The notes beneath the pieces are model-generated. The model ran no database searches. It was given only the letters and a program-made list of their open reading frames with translations, and had not been told where the DNA came from. A DNA stretch of 64,000 nucleotides from Littorina saxatilis (taxonomy: Eukaryota > Mollusca > Gastropoda > Littorinimorpha > Littorinidae). The stretch's first letter is position 1, and each line of letters begins with the position of its first letter. Where the stretch lies: positions 30,509,326-30,573,325 of the forward strand of contig NC_090251.1 of the NCBI RefSeq assembly GCF_037325665.1, given 5' to 3'. This document shows positions 46,625 to 59,334 of the stretch, in pieces. The position numbers were made by a program, and so were the translations under genes.

Positions 46625-47876
46625 TGGACACTATTCAGTCTATCAGTACCAAATTTGGCAAGATAGTGTATGATGACAAGGCCCCAAAAAACATACATAG
46701 CATCTTGACCTTGCTTCAAGGTCAAGGTCGCATGGGCCATAAATGTTGTCTAAAAAACAGCTATTTTTCCCATTTTCTCTGAAGTTTTTGAGATTTAATA
46801 CCTCACCTATATATGATATATAGGGCAAAGTAAGCCCCATCTTTTGATACCAGTTTGGTTTACCTTGCTTCAAGGTCAAGGTCACAGGAGCTCTTCAAAG
46901 TTGGATTGTATACATATTTTGAAGTGACCTTGACCCTGAACTATGGAAGATAACTGTTTCAAACTTAAAAATTATGTGGGGCACATGTTATGCTTTCATC
47001 ATGAGACACATTTGGTCACATATGATCAAGGTCAAGGTCACTTTGACCCTTATGAAATGTGACCAAAATAAGGTAGTGAACCACTAAAAGTGACCATATC
47101 TCATGGTAGAAAGAGCCAATAAGCACCATTGTACTTCCTATGTCTTGAATTAACAGCTTTGTGTTGCATGACCTTGGATGACCTTGACCTTGGGTCAAGG
47201 TCACATGTATTTTGGTAGGAAAAATGTGTAAAGCAGTTCTTAGTACCCAATATTGACGGACTGTGTGATGATATCTTCTGCTATGGTCTGTTGAGACAGT
47301 GATATCAAAATCGAGACCGGAGGTCGAGATTTTGATATCACTGTCGAAACAGACCAATAGCAGAAGATATCATCACACAGTCAGTCAATGTTAGATATAT
47401 TGCTAATTCTCTGGACATTTTTTATTTACTGTAAAGAAATTACAAAAGTATTTGTCTTAGTTTTGGCTGTTCCATATCCCTCCCTCTGATTATTATTTCT
47501 TTTTGTTCACTCTTTTCTTGTACTTTTCAGTATTTTAAAATGTCTTTCCTTTCAAAAAGTCTTTAGTCACTTGCTCAACTAAATTCTGGGATAATTACAT
47601 TTTCATATATATTTGTTTGTTTTTAAATTTAGGTGTTTTTGTTTTTGAAGTGGGGAAGCAATAAAGAGGTCGTCGATATCAAAACTGATATCGACGGAAA
47701 TGTCGTCGATATCACTTTTGCACTGAGCTCAGTTTTGCTCAATTGACCAATGGAAATCCACGTAACATATGAAATAGCAATATTGTATGATGTCATTGCT
47801 AGGTTTAGCTGAAGGTCAAGGTCATGTAAAGGTCAAGGTCAAGCATGTGAGTCGTATGGGCTTTGCCCTTCTTGTT
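46625..47876 (+). mobile_element. D-family element with AAGGTCA cluster, large palindrome and 3' hairpin
   Basis: At least ten copies of AAGGTCA or its complement occur (for example TTCAAGGTCAAGGTC near 46715 and 46868, and AAGGTCAAGGTCA near 47030 and 47815). A long inverted repeat lies at 47252-47390. The right end is a hairpin GGGCTTTGCCC (47858-47868) followed by TTCTTGTTA, like the A-family end. The left end is not secured. No coding region. Treating it as one element is inference. Confidence 0.45.
47252..47390. repeat. Near-perfect palindrome, arms about 66 bp
   Basis: Left arm: GACTGTGTGATGATATCTTC, TGCTATGGTCTGTT, GACAGTGATATCAAAATC. The right arm is its complement with few mismatches; the centre is GAGACCGGAGGTC. 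A second small palindrome, GTCGATATC ... GATATCGAC, lies at 47672-47695. It could extrude or give a long RNA hairpin. Confidence 0.85.
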
Positions 47877-48169
47877 AAAACATTGAATGACGGTTTGGAA
47901 GAGCAGTCAGGCACAACATCCAAGTTTATGTCGGTATCCGACACAATATCAATGAGAGCTTGTAGGGCAACATACCTACATCTATCAAAATTTGATGTGC
48001 TTGCGTGTCAGTGTTTTGTGCCTGCTTTGTGAGTACAAATCAATGTCTGTGTGTGACTGTGAGAGGGATTAGCTGATGTAAGTCCACTGCATACATAAGC
48101 CTTTTTTTGATTTTATCAAATGTTAAGTTGGCCTCTGCTTTCACATTTTTTGTGACTGTGCATTTCAGA

Positions 48170-48236
48170 GCCAAACACAGCAGGGAACAGTACTGCTTTG
48201 GGGGAGCTGGTTGCTACTGATCATCGGAGCACTGAG
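48170..48236 (+). other. Possible isolated exon
   Basis: A 67-base segment lies between a pyrimidine-rich acceptor (GTGCATTTCAG) and a donor (GAG|GTACAG). It is open in at least one frame (PNTAGNSTALGELVATDH). No partner exon was found. Weak. Confidence 0.2.
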
Positions 48237-48479
48237 GTACAGTAGAGACACACTGAGACAGAGGGATGCTTACCCACACAGTGGCCATGTCTGTTCGCAG
48301 GCTCATCCATCCACAGTCGTCGCTACTTCAGTCCTTATGTGTAAGCATGTGCAGTCACAGGTGCTGTTTGTTTGTGTGTACGCTTTTTTTCACAGATTAT
48401 AACTTGTTAGAAAAAATGATCACCAACTAACCCTTCACTTTATTTCTTTGCTTTTGTGTGTGTATGTGTGTACAGTGTA

Positions 48480-48629
48480 CAGTGGATCCCCCCCCCCCCC
48501 CCCCCCCCCCCCCCGATTTAGGACCCTGTTTTCCATACCCCCTGTAAACTTACCCCATTTTAAGACTCCCTCCTTTTTAAGACCTACTTTTCTGAGATTT
48601 TTGGAAGTCTTAAAAGGGGGGATTCACTG
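48480..48629. mobile_element. TA-type MITE (Tc1/mariner-like)
   Basis: TA duplications at 48478-48479 and 48630-48631 flank the ends CAGTGGATCCCCC and GGGGGATTCACTG. The interior has a C-run and AAGACTCCC / AAGACCTAC motifs, closing GGAAGTCTTAAAAG. Short, non-coding, 150 bp. Confidence 0.8.
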
Positions 48630-48773
48630 TAGTGTGTGTCTATAGGCTGGATAAGTCTTGATCATGTAGAAGAAATGTACTGCAATTGTAACCGTCTCGC
48701 ACTCAGACAAGAAGGTGTGATGATAGTCCGACTTCGCTTTTTATTCACCATAAGGCATAAAGAATCACATGGA

Positions 48774-49708
48774 CAGGGATCGCGTTTACCGGTAATTTCC
48801 GGTATTTTACCGGTTAAGATTCGCCAGTACCGAAAAAAAAAGTGGATGTCGGTCAGACGTACTGATTGTTATTTGGTTTGACCGGTAAAAAAAAAAAGTA
48901 GTAATTACAAAAACCGTTTGTCAGTGAGAGAGAGAGAGATGGAGAGAGAGATTTGGATGGCTTGTGACAGCGCTACAATGTTGCGATTATGTCTCCATTG
49001 ATGACACTTGATGTCAAGGTGTCAAACATGACGTCAAAAATCAGACATCATACTTTTCGCGCCATTTCTTTCGGTTCCCGGTCCATCGTAAAATCTTTCA
49101 GTTTATGTTATGAGGGACGGCGTCTAACTATAGCCGACATAGCATCATACCGGGAAATCACGTACTCACACCAGCTTAGATCTTTGTCTACATAGGCCTA
49201 CAGTTGATTATTGTGAGGCGAATCGATTGCGATGAAGAAGCAACGATCTTTACTGTCTTTTCTACCCCCAAGAGGTGAGAAAAGGCCTTTGAATGAAGGA
49301 ACTGAAAGTGAAAGTACTACACGGCCTAGTACATCTGCAGAGCCCGAGTCTCAAGCGGCGGCAAAGAAACCAACATCGGCATCTTCCACTGTCAAACGAT
49401 TTCAGGAAAAATGGTGCAAAGAGTTTCTGTGGTTGCGGACAGAGGGGGAGGGGGAGAACTTTCTCATGTTTTGTGAAGACTGCAAAAAAACACGTCAAAA
49501 AAATGGTTACACAAGAGGTTGTCAAAATTTTCAACATTCATCTCTCGAAGACCATTCAAAATCGCTAAGTCATGGAAATGCTGTTGGCTCTGCCCGTGAA
49601 AACTTTTTGACAACAAAGACTAGGCGAAAGTGAAACTGTAACAGTAAGTAACTAGTGAGTAAGTCTTTCAGTGGCGTGATTACTATTTGCTTTCCTATTT
49701 TATTTCGG

Positions 49709-49756
<48 letters not shown>

Positions 49757-49984
49757 GCGGCTGCTGATGTGTCACTGTCAAGTTGTGCGACAGTTGCTTT
49801 GATGGGGGGGGGGGGGGGGGGGGGAGAGAAAAAACGTCCGCATATCACTGGCTTTGATTTAATGTATTGTAAGTCATTGTTTGTCTTTTGCTGGTTGCCT
49901 TGGCAAGCTTACCGATTTTCGTGAGAGCTTTGTAGCCAGCTCATGACGTCATACCGGTTTGAAAAATACCTAGCGCGATCACTG
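48774..49984 (+). mobile_element. hAT-like element nested in the LTR
   Basis: 1211 bp. Its ends CAGGGATCGCG and CGCGATCACTG are inverted (10 of 11). ATGGA flanks both sides (48769-48773 and 49985-49989). It is absent from the other LTR, so it inserted after the Gypsy element. It encodes only the short frame at 49232-49633 and carries (CT)n and G-runs. Confidence 0.8.
49232..49633 (+). CDS. Truncated hAT-type transposase N-terminus (ZNF862/KIAA1586-like), 133 aa
   Basis: The protein has a Ser/Thr/Pro-rich start (MKKQRSLLSFLPPRGEK), then KRFQEKWCKEFLWL and a Cys/His zinc module: CEDC (about residues 83-86) and H(x6)H in DHSKSLSH near residues 110-120. This resembles the TTF-type zinc finger that opens ZNF862- and KIAA1586-like proteins derived from hAT transposases. 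The catalytic RNase-H-fold part and the dimerisation domain are absent, as the frame stops before the element's right TIR. Probably a non-autonomous deletion derivative. ATG context is GCGATGA. Confidence 0.55.
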   Translation: MKKQRSLLSFLPPRGEKRPLNEGTESESTTRPSTSAEPESQAAAKKPTSASSTVKRFQEKWCKEFLWLRTEGEGENFLMFCEDCKKTRQKNGYTRGCQNFQHSSLEDHSKSLSHGNAVGSARENFLTTKTRRK

Positions 49985-51249
49985 ATGGAGAAAAAACCCT
50001 GAAACACATGTAAATAAAATAATGTAAACGTGGTGTTCCAGTACAATAAAGTTCTAAGATTGTAAATCAATAAATAATTAAATAGTTTACCTCATTTGAT
50101 TCACATTAACATTAAAACAAATTACGGCTCTCACAAGTATACATATATCAAATATTTCATTTAGTTCAGCAACATTGCTTCACTGAGAAATCGATACAAA
50201 ACGGCATACACGTAAATATTATATGTATACAATGCAACCAATTTACAACATCAACATGTTAATCTGACATGCTGAGAATAATTTAACATGAACTCTATTC
50301 TTAAATAAAGAATGTCACACCGCAATAATAATTATCGCATACCTCAAAAATACTGTAGTCGTAGTTTTGAGGGTTTTTCACTCCTCAGTCTGGCCAGGGT
50401 ATAACCTACAAGTATTACATCAATTATTACTATGTGCACATCATATATGTAGACAATGAAAATAAATATCAAACTCAGGTATTACACAAGCCAACTCTTT
50501 GTTTCCAATAATAAAAATACATCATGTGCCTTCTTTCAGTAGCAATTGAGACTGACATTTCCCTAGACACATTATTCAAATAGAAAGTAACTTATGAACA
50601 ACATGAACGCCATCAAAAATAAAGAAGCTGGCTCCAAACTAGTTTATGTTCACATTCCTTCTTTTCAACTAAATTCCAAAGCATTCAAACTGAACTAACT
50701 AAACTGGCATACAGTTATGATAAAACAATTTCATTCAACAGTCCTGTCATTCAATTCATTTAAGTCAATCTATTTACTAAAATAAAGCATTCATACTAGC
50801 ATGATCTCACTTACCAAAACAGCAAAAGGAGTCTTGTACAGACAGGTTCAGGTGGTAACAATGCAATGACACTGACAGGTGTCAGCATACAAAAAAAATG
50901 CAGTGAGCTTAGTTCACTCAAAAAAAAGTAGTCTTCCAAGCCAACATTGGCAACTAAACTGCCAATGAGAGTACAGTTTGCATAAGCCAATGAAAACTTG
51001 CCATACAAACAATAGGCACTTCAATGAAGCATATTTTAACAAATAATAATAATAAGCAGGCAACTGATTCCTGCACAGGCACATGAAAGGATTATTCTTT
51101 TAAAGGACACAAACAAATGAAGTTATAAGTCAAAATATACTGCCTGCCACATACACCCCCCCGATAAAAAATGGCGTCCTCGTCATTTTACACAACATTT
51201 ACACCGCATTGTCTAAAACAAATTAAATTCTTGTATAAAATTGTACAAT

Positions 51250-54200
51250 TTATCCTGACACCACAACATTGATGATTGCTTTCACAATCCATTCAGGTGT
51301 ATCTCCAAGCGATTTCAAATACTCGGCTTTCTGCAGCCACTCTGGTTGCTCTTGTTGACTCATATTCATGACGTAATGTCCAGAGTTGTGCCATGCCGGG
51401 GCCTGTTTCTCCCTGAGAGATCTTCTCGGGGCTGGGTTTGGAGGCACCCTGGGCTCCTCCTCCTCTTCACTCTCCTGTGCGTGAGTTTCCAATTCTTCCG
51501 CTGAATCCAAAGGTTCCTGTGGATCCTGTTCCTCTTGGGTACCCTCCTGATCAGATACATTCTCCTCCCGATCGATCTCAGTGTCGTCGGAAATTGAACT
51601 GTGGGCGTCCCCACTGTGATCAGAGTCTTCAGTGTCACTCACTCGAGTCATCTTTGGGATTACTCGTTCTAATACTTCATTGAAATCACTGGAGTCACTG
51701 GTGTCATTGTCTTCTCCTGGTGTGTCTTCGGTGTCTTGTGAATTTTCTGACACAGCTACTCCCTTCCGGCGCAATCTTCTTGACTGGCGCTGCCTTGCTT
51801 GTTGAGGTGGAACCTCTTCCCTTGGTAGTTCTGGCTGATCTAACCTTGTTCCTAGTGGTAGTTGTGGCTGATCTAACCTTGTTCCAAGTGGTAGGAGTAG
51901 GTTTCTATGCAGAGTTCTTTTTCTTCCTGTTCCATTCTCTTTTTGGACCACAAATACAGGAATATCACTGTTTGGTTGTTGGATGACTTCGTAAATGTCT
52001 TCTTCCCACTTGTCTGCAAGTTTGTGCTTGCCGTCAAAAGCAACTATCTTGACAAGTACTTTGTCACCAAGTCCCACATCTGCTCCTCTGGCCTTGAGAT
52101 CGTAAAAACGTTTCTGCTTAGCGCGGGCTTTGCTCGCTGCTGCTGACGCCAAGTCAAAAGACTCTTTCAGACGCGTTCTCAAGGTTTCGACGTACTTTGT
52201 CAGTGGCACCTGCTTTCCATCATTCTTGTTGAGACCGAATGAAATGTCAACTGGTAGGTGCGGGTCTCGACCGAACATCAACGAGAATGGTGAGAATCCT
52301 GTAGATTCATGCCTGGTGCAATTGTATGCATGAACCAGTGGAGCGATGTAACTCTTCCAGTCTGCCTTTCTGTGCGGTTCAAGTGTCCCCAGCATGTCCA
52401 GAAGGGTACGGTTGAACCGTTCGCACATTCCGTTACCCATGGGGTGGTAGGGTGTAGTTCTGGATTTCTGGCATGCGGTGATCTGACAGAGTTCTTTGAT
52501 GATTCGACTTTCAAAGTTTGCACCTTGGTCTGAATGAAGTCGACGCGGCATTCCATAGTGGACAACAAAGTTGTTGAAAAATGCATCAGCGGTTGTCTTT
52601 GCACTCATGTTTCTGGTTGGAATGGCTTGTGCATAGCGTGTGAAATGATCCGTGATCACCAATACATGTTGAAATCCTCCCTTAGATGTCTCCAGAGTAA
52701 GGAAATCCATACAAACCAACTCTAGCGGCTGGGTGGTGACAACGCTTTTGAGAGGTGCGCGGCTGTTGGCTGGCGTTTTTTTTGCGAATGCAGCGTGGAC
52801 ATTTCTTGATCCAGTTTTCCACATCATTCGCCATGCCTGGCCAGAAGAACCTGTCTCTCAGTAGGCTAAGAGTTCTGTCCCTTCCTGGATGTCCTACATC
52901 ATTGTGCAAACTTTTCAACACGTCGGGAACATACCTCGAGGGTAAAACTAGTTGCTTTCTGTCCTCTTCCCTTATGCAGGTGGTCCGGTACAAGACTCCA
53001 CGCATCAACTCTAGCTTGTCAAAGTTTGTGCGGAGGGTCTGATGCGACGTTCCTGCTGGCATGTTCTCTTTCAAGGGCTTTTGGCGTTGTTGCACCGCCT
53101 TGATCCAAACCTTGAGCACTGAGTCTTCTTGCTGAGCTTCACGTAGGTCATTGTCACTGAATGTCCCCAAGCTCTGGCCTCTTGTACTTGTAGTGCTGAA
53201 AGCTGCGTCAATCACAGTTGTCGAGAATGAAAGACACTCAATGTACATCTCTGACTGCTGTGAGTTGCATATGGCTCGGATCGACTCAGCTGGGATGTGT
53301 TGATCACTGTCAGACGTAGCAAAATCCTGTATCCCTGGAAGTCTGGAAAGTGCGTCAGCATCTGCGTTGCTTGCCCCTGTGCGGTATTTGATGTCAAAGT
53401 CAAAGGATGCTAGAGCAGCTAACCACCGGTGTCCTGTTGCATCAAGTCGAGCAGTGGTCAGAACGTACGTCAGCGGATTGTTATCCGTGTATATGGTGAA
53501 CTTGTGTCCATACAGGTAGTCTCGAAACTTTTCCGTGACTGCCCATTTCAGGGCAAGGAACTCAAGTTTATGTGCTGGATAGTTCCGCTCCGATTTGCTG
53601 AGTCCTCTGCTAGCATAACTGAGTGCCCTCTTCTGGCCGTCTTGTTCTTGGTAGAGTACTGCGCCAAGTCCTGAACCAGAGGCGTCAGTATGCAGTTCGA
53701 ATGGTTGACTGTAATCAGCAAAACCTAGTACTGGAGGCTGCGACAAACATTCTTTGAGCGTGTTGAATGCAATGTCTTGTTCTGGTCCCCATGTCCACGG
53801 TTTAGGTGACGTCTTTTCAACCTTCTTCCCCTTCTTCTTCGGTTTCCCTTTGACTGGAGTTGGCATAAGTTCTGTCAGTGGCTTAGCGATCTTTGAAAAA
53901 CCTTTGACGAATCGCCTGTAGTAACCAGCGAAGCCTAAGAACTGACGTACTTCTTCAGGAGTCCTTGGTTGAGGCCAGTTCCTCACTTTCTCACACTTCT
54001 CAGGGTCGGCTTCAATACCTCTAGCTGATACAACATGTCCAACGTACTTCACTTTTTCCTGACAAAATGAACACTTCTTAGGATTCAGCTTGAGTCCACA
54101 CTCTTGTAAGCGGATCAAGACTCTATCAATTCTCTCGAGGTGTTCCTCAAATGTGTCAGAGAAAATGATGATGTCGTCAAGAAAAACGAGACAGATGTTT

Positions 54201-55630
54201 AGGTGCAAATCCCCAAGACAATCCTCCATCAGGCGCTGGTACGTCGCAGGCGCATTGGCTAAACCCATGGCCATTCGGTTGTATTCGAAGAACCCTAATG
54301 GAGCTACTGTGAAGGCTGTTCGCTCTTTGTGTTCTTCTACAATCTCAACCTGATGGTAGCCGCTCTTCAGGTCTAGAACGGAGAAGTATTTGGATCCTGA
54401 CAAGGCATCAAGAAGTTCCTCTATCTTTGGAAGAGCATACGAATCCTTGATCGTTCTCGCGTTTAACTGTCGAAAGTCGACACACTGGCGCAGGGTTCCA
54501 TCCTTCTTCTTTACCCAGACCACGTTTGAAGACCACGGAGAGCGAGAGCGACGGATGATCCCGCTATCCAGCATCTGCTGCAAATGTTCGCGGACTTGTG
54601 TGTACATACCAGGTGGAATCCTTCTGTGGCGCTCCTTGAAGGGCGTGTTGTCATTCATTCGGATATCATGTTTCACCCGGGATGTCAGTCCAACGTCATC
54701 TTTTCCGCTAGAGAAGGCTTCTCTGCGTTCTCTGAGCTTTGTCTTTAGTTTGTCGTACTCATGCTCGTTCAGGGCCTGCGATGTGATCTTAATATCATCC
54801 ATGAAAGCATCAGAATCAGGACTATCCTCATGTTTGCTTTCTCTGTTCACAATAGTGACTGGCTGTAGCTCACACAGTATAGCTCTTGATGGGATGGTGA
54901 CTGTTTGTGTGGTAACGTTTGACACCTGGACATCTACAAATCCTGTGTGCTTGGACTGATAGTTGACTATGCTTGCTGTTATGTCAAGGAGGCTTGCCAA
55001 GTCGCCGCTGAGTGCTGGCTGAGCAATAGCGCAAGTAGGCTCGTAGTCAAGTGGCTTGTCTATCACGCCTGTGACTACAATAGAACTGTTGGGTTTGATC
55101 GTTGTGCCGTTCAAGTCTGCATTTCTTACAAGTCCAAGGCAGTTCCTGTTCTTCTTCAGTTCCTTTTCCCTTAGAACCATACATCTGAAGCTGAGATACC
55201 ACGGCGTGTGCATGTTGGCTACTTGTAGAAACTTACAGCCATGTTCCTGCCTGGTATGATCCAAGAAGTGACTCAGAATGTTTGTGCCTATCAAAAGAGG
55301 TACGCTACGATTGTAACGGCTATCTGGGACGATAAGTAAGAGACATTCTTGCTCCTCGATATGGCTCCCTGTTCCTGGGGCTGTTAATGAAGCGATGATG
55401 TACCCAAGGTATGGAAGTAGTTCTCCATCGGCGCATTCGATCTTCAGTACATTTTGAAGTGGATATATGGGTAGTGTAGGCAAATGTTCATGGTGAAAAC
55501 TCTCGCTTACAGTGGATACAGTTGAACCGGTGTCCAGTAGCGCTGTTGCTTCGACCCCATTTATATTCACTGCTACCTCATTGCTCGATCCCACAAGTTC
55601 TGGTTCTTGCGCTGTGCTTGGGCTACTCAT
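51250..55630 (-). mobile_element. pol region of the Gypsy element
   Basis: In order on the minus strand: aspartic protease (ALLDTGSTVS), reverse transcriptase (LVFLDDIIIFS, QFLGFAGYYRRFV), RNase H (LHTDASGSGLGAVLYQ), integrase H2C2 zinc finger (HNDVGHPGRD, CPRCIRKK) and the DDE catalytic core. A tail rich in Glu, Ser and Asp follows. This is the Ty3/Gypsy domain order. The region carries about one break and is treated as a fossil. Confidence 0.9.
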
Positions 55631-55647
55631 GCTGAAACAATGTGGAC

Positions 55648-56775
55648 CTACATCGAGCCCATCTCTGTAGGTCCGTTCGGGTTTAACACTTGCTTGCTAT
55701 GATCTAGCCGCACTCTGCACCCGACGCGGATGTGTCCCTTTTCCCCGCAGCGATGGCAGATGATGTCACTGGTCTGACGATGTTGTTGGCTGTTGGCTCC
55801 CCGACCTCGGCCACGACCTCTCTGGTTTTGATAGTTGGCAGAGTTCTGATAGTTGCCGTAGTTTGCAGGCTGCCTTTCTTTTACACTTTCTAACTCTGTC
55901 GCGAGCTGATGCACCTGTGCTCTTAGCTCATCTACATCATTAGGGGCTTGCTGGGCAGCTTTCGATATTGGCTTGACCTTTGAGGCTTGGCAGGAACTGT
56001 CTTGCTCTATCTGCCTGATGGCGCTCCTCAGCTCATCAAAGTTTTTAATGGTGTCGAACTTGTGGCCTGTGCGATCCTTCAGTTCCTGTCGCAGGCCTGT
56101 GTAGAACATGACTCGGAGCATTTCATCCACCTCCATAGGGCGGACTCGGCCCAGGTCCTGTGCTTTAGCTAGTAAGTCCTCGAGCCGGCAGCTCCATTGG
56201 GTCACGTCTTCTGCGCTTTCTTGTCTTGCACCATAGAAGGCCGCTAGTAGCCTCTCGCCTGCCTGGACATTCCCGAAGACGCTTTCAAGTTTGGTCAGCA
56301 GCTCCTTTACAGTAGCAGAGATGCCCAACCGCATCGCGATTCTCGCTGCTTCTCCTTTCAAGGACCGACGAATTGCCTCCAAGATCACTGGCTCATCATA
56401 AACACCGTTCTCCATTAGACATCTCACCTCAAACTTCCATAGGTCAAAGGTAGTCTGTTTGTCGCCTTGAGGATTTCCAGAGAAAACTGAAATCTGGGGT
56501 GTGCGGGACAGCGCCAATGTCCGTGGTCTAGGTCTGTCTTGGTCCTCCTTGCTGTGTGGCCGGCTGTCTGCCTCCTCCTCTTTAATGCCTTGGCTATGGA
56601 TCCATCTCTCTAGGTCCTCTTTGGTGTCTGCTTTTGGAGTGAGACCGAGCTCCCTAAAAGACTTAAGCAGCCTAAGTTCTTCTTCTGTGACTTGCTCTGC
56701 CATACTTGTGGTATGTGTTAAAAGCAACAAACAATAGCCACAACGATCACAAAAAGGACTAATTTCTAATTCCAA
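55648..56775 (-). mobile_element. gag region of the Gypsy element
   Basis: Minus-strand coding region with a capsid-like central part and a C-terminal CCHC zinc knuckle (CHRCGEKGHIRVGC) preceded by an Arg/Gly-rich stretch. The likely start is the MAEQVTEEEL methionine at about 56703. It is followed directly by pol. Confidence 0.85.
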
Positions 56776-57554
56776 CTGTTACAGAGTCCTGAAAAATAGC
56801 CTGGAAGGTCGCAATAACCTACCGACCAAGTACGAAAAATACCCTGCGAAACAAATTGTATCATATACCACGATGTTTACAACATCCTGAAAATATCAAA
56901 GATCAGAACATCAGGCAATAAACAACATCAGATGCATAAAAAAACTATGTTAACACTGGCATGCAACCATCCGTTCAATGTTCTTAAAGTAAGATCAAGT
57001 TTGTTTCCTGCAAATAATCCCACAGCATGCATAAAGAGGTTGGTTTCAAAATTGTCTCCCTTGAACAGTCATGTCACTGTGATTGCACACAAATCTTTTC
57101 TTTCTGGCAGAAGTATTCAGGTAGATTGTCTCCCTTGCTCTTATACTGTGCATTAACCCCACACAGACTCAATATGGTAAAGTCGTAGGCCTTTTGCACT
57201 GTTTAAGAAACACACGTCTAGACAGAGTACTCAAATCGCAGACTGAGCGCTAACACAACCTGAAGATGAACACTTCTAGCATAACACACTGCAGACGTCA
57301 CAGGATGAAGAATATACAGCATGTAGACGGGACATGTATGATGGTACTGGTAAACATCACAGCTGGCTGCTGCTGGAATGCACCCACCTCTGCAACTGGC
57401 GTTGATGCTCAGACTGACCTCAGCCCTGGGCAGGGACGTAGGCTGGTGTTGCCACGTGAAGCCTTGTGCTTGGTTGACGTTTTAGCCTGGCCAACCTAGG
57501 ACTGGCGTGCGATGCAGAGTCTGGTGACGCGAAGTCCCTTATTGGGCGCCATTT

Positions 57555-58792
57555 TGTAACCGTCTCGCACTCAGACAAGAAGGTGTGATGATAGTCCGAC
57601 TTCGCTTTTTATTCACCATAAGGCATAAAGAATCACATGGAAAAAACCCTGAAACACATGTAAATAAAATAATGTAAACGTGGTGTTCCAGTACAATAAA
57701 GTTCTAAGATTGTAAATCAATAAATAATTAAATAGTTTACCTCATTTGATTCACATTAACATTAAAACAAATTACGGCTCTCACAAGTATACATATATCA
57801 AATATTTCATTTAGTTCAGCAACATTGCTTCACTGAGAAATCGATACAAAACGGCATACACGTAAATATTATATGTATACAATGCAACCAATTTACAACA
57901 TCAACATGTGAATCTGACATACTGAGAATATGAACTCCATTCTTAAATAAAGAATGTCACACCGCAATAATAAATATTGCATACCTCAAAAATACTGTAG
58001 TTGTAGTTATGAGGGTTTCTCACTCCTCAGTCTGGCCAGGGTATAACCTACAAGCATTACATCAATTATTACTATGTGCACATCATATATGTAGACAATG
58101 AAAATAAATATCAAACTCAGGTATTACACAAGCCAACTCTTTGTTTCCAATAATAAAAATACATCATGTGCCTTCTTTCAGTAGCAATTGAGACTGACAT
58201 TTCCCTAGACACATTATTCAAATAGAAAGTAACTTATGAACAACATGAACGCCATCAAAAATAAAGAAGCTGGCTCCAAACTAGTTTATGTTCACATTCC
58301 TTCTTTTCAACTAAATTCCAAAGCATTCAAACTGAACTAACTAAACTGGCATACAGTTATGATAAAACAATTTCATTCAACAGTCCTGTCATTCAATTCA
58401 TTTAAGTCAATCTATTTACTAAAATAAAGCATTCATACTAGCATGATCTCACTTACCAAAACAGCAAAAGGAGTCTTGTACAGACAGGTTCAGGTGGTAA
58501 CAATGCAATGACACTGACAGGTGTCAGCATACAAAAAAAATGCAGTGAGCTTAGTTCACTCAAAAAAAGTAGTCTTCCAAGCCAACATTGGCAACTAAAC
58601 TGCCAATGAGAGTACAGTTTGCATAAGCCAATGAAAACTTGCCATACAAACAATAGGCACTTCAATGAAGCATATTTTAACAAATAATAATAATAAGCAG
58701 GCAACTGATTCCTGCACAGGCACATGAAAAGATTATTCTTTTAAAGGACACAAACAAATGAAGTTATAAGTCAAAATATACTGCCTGCCACA
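57555..58792 (-). repeat. 5' LTR of the Gypsy element
   Basis: 1238 bp, uninterrupted. Shares AACCGTCTCGCACTCAGACA at one end and AAATATACTGCCTGCCACA at the other with the opposite LTR. Confidence 0.9.
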
Positions 58793-58796
58793 CAAT

Positions 58797-59330
58797 CAAC
58801 ATATGTTCCTTTGATTCTCTGTTACTAAAATGGAATGAAACATAAACGTTATTTGCCCTTTTAACCAAACTATAACTGACACAGATTTCCAGTGCAGAAT
58901 CATAGTACAGTAACTATTGCGATCTTACCTTGGTCAAAAATACAAATAATGTACGTATGATAAGCAAACAGGCAACTGATGGTGTCATGTAGTTAGACTT
59001 AGAGGCTTCCTGTTAGATACCATAGTATTAAAAATGTGTGAATATCTGTGGCAGTTAGTATAATATAAAAAATAAAATAAAAATCCCTGCGCTTAGAACT
59101 GTACCCACGGAATACGCGCGATATAAGCCTCATATTGATTGATTGATTGATGTAAAATCGCAAATGTTCATATACATGTACACATATGTTTGTGCATACA
59201 CTTCAATACACACACCATTCTTTAGCACAATTAACAAACACTTACAAATAAAGATGAACAGACAAACTGTTGGGGTGCCTTCCTTATTTGATCTCATTAT
59301 AAGTACACTGACTCCATTTGGTAACCACTT
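58797..59330. other. No gene seen
   Basis: AT-rich; includes a short (ATTG)n run (59133-59151) after CGCGCGATATAAGCCTC, possibly a SINE tail. Confidence 0.4.
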
Positions 59331-59334
59331 TTAA

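Larger units (their letters stand above)
48687..51151 (-). repeat. 3' LTR of the Gypsy element, carrying a hAT-like insertion
   Basis: Matches 57555-58792 closely from 48687 to 48773 and from about 49985 to 51151. The gap between is an unrelated DNA element. Net LTR length is about 1.24 kb. Confidence 0.9.
48687..58792 (-). mobile_element. Ty3/Gypsy LTR retrotransposon
   Basis: A whole-looking fossil of the Metaviridae type, about 10.1 kb including a nested 1.2-kb DNA element. CAAT flanks both ends (48683-48686 and 58793-58796), fitting a 4-bp target duplication. The LTRs begin TGTAAC and end CCACA when read on the plus strand. Inside the right-hand (5') LTR, the minus strand reads TGGCGCCCAA, which matches a tRNA-Lys-type primer site. 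A G-run lies just before the other LTR as a polypurine tract. gag and pol are present in the usual order. The two LTRs look about 1% different by eye, so the insertion is young. About one break is visible in the coding region. Confidence 0.9.

Noticed and set aside
46643-48032. Frames of 80-113 codons across the AAGGTCA repeats
   Set aside because: They follow the repeat units and have no domain; read as part of a non-coding element.
51366-56737. Plus-strand frames across the Gypsy element
   Set aside because: Shadows of the minus-strand gag and pol.
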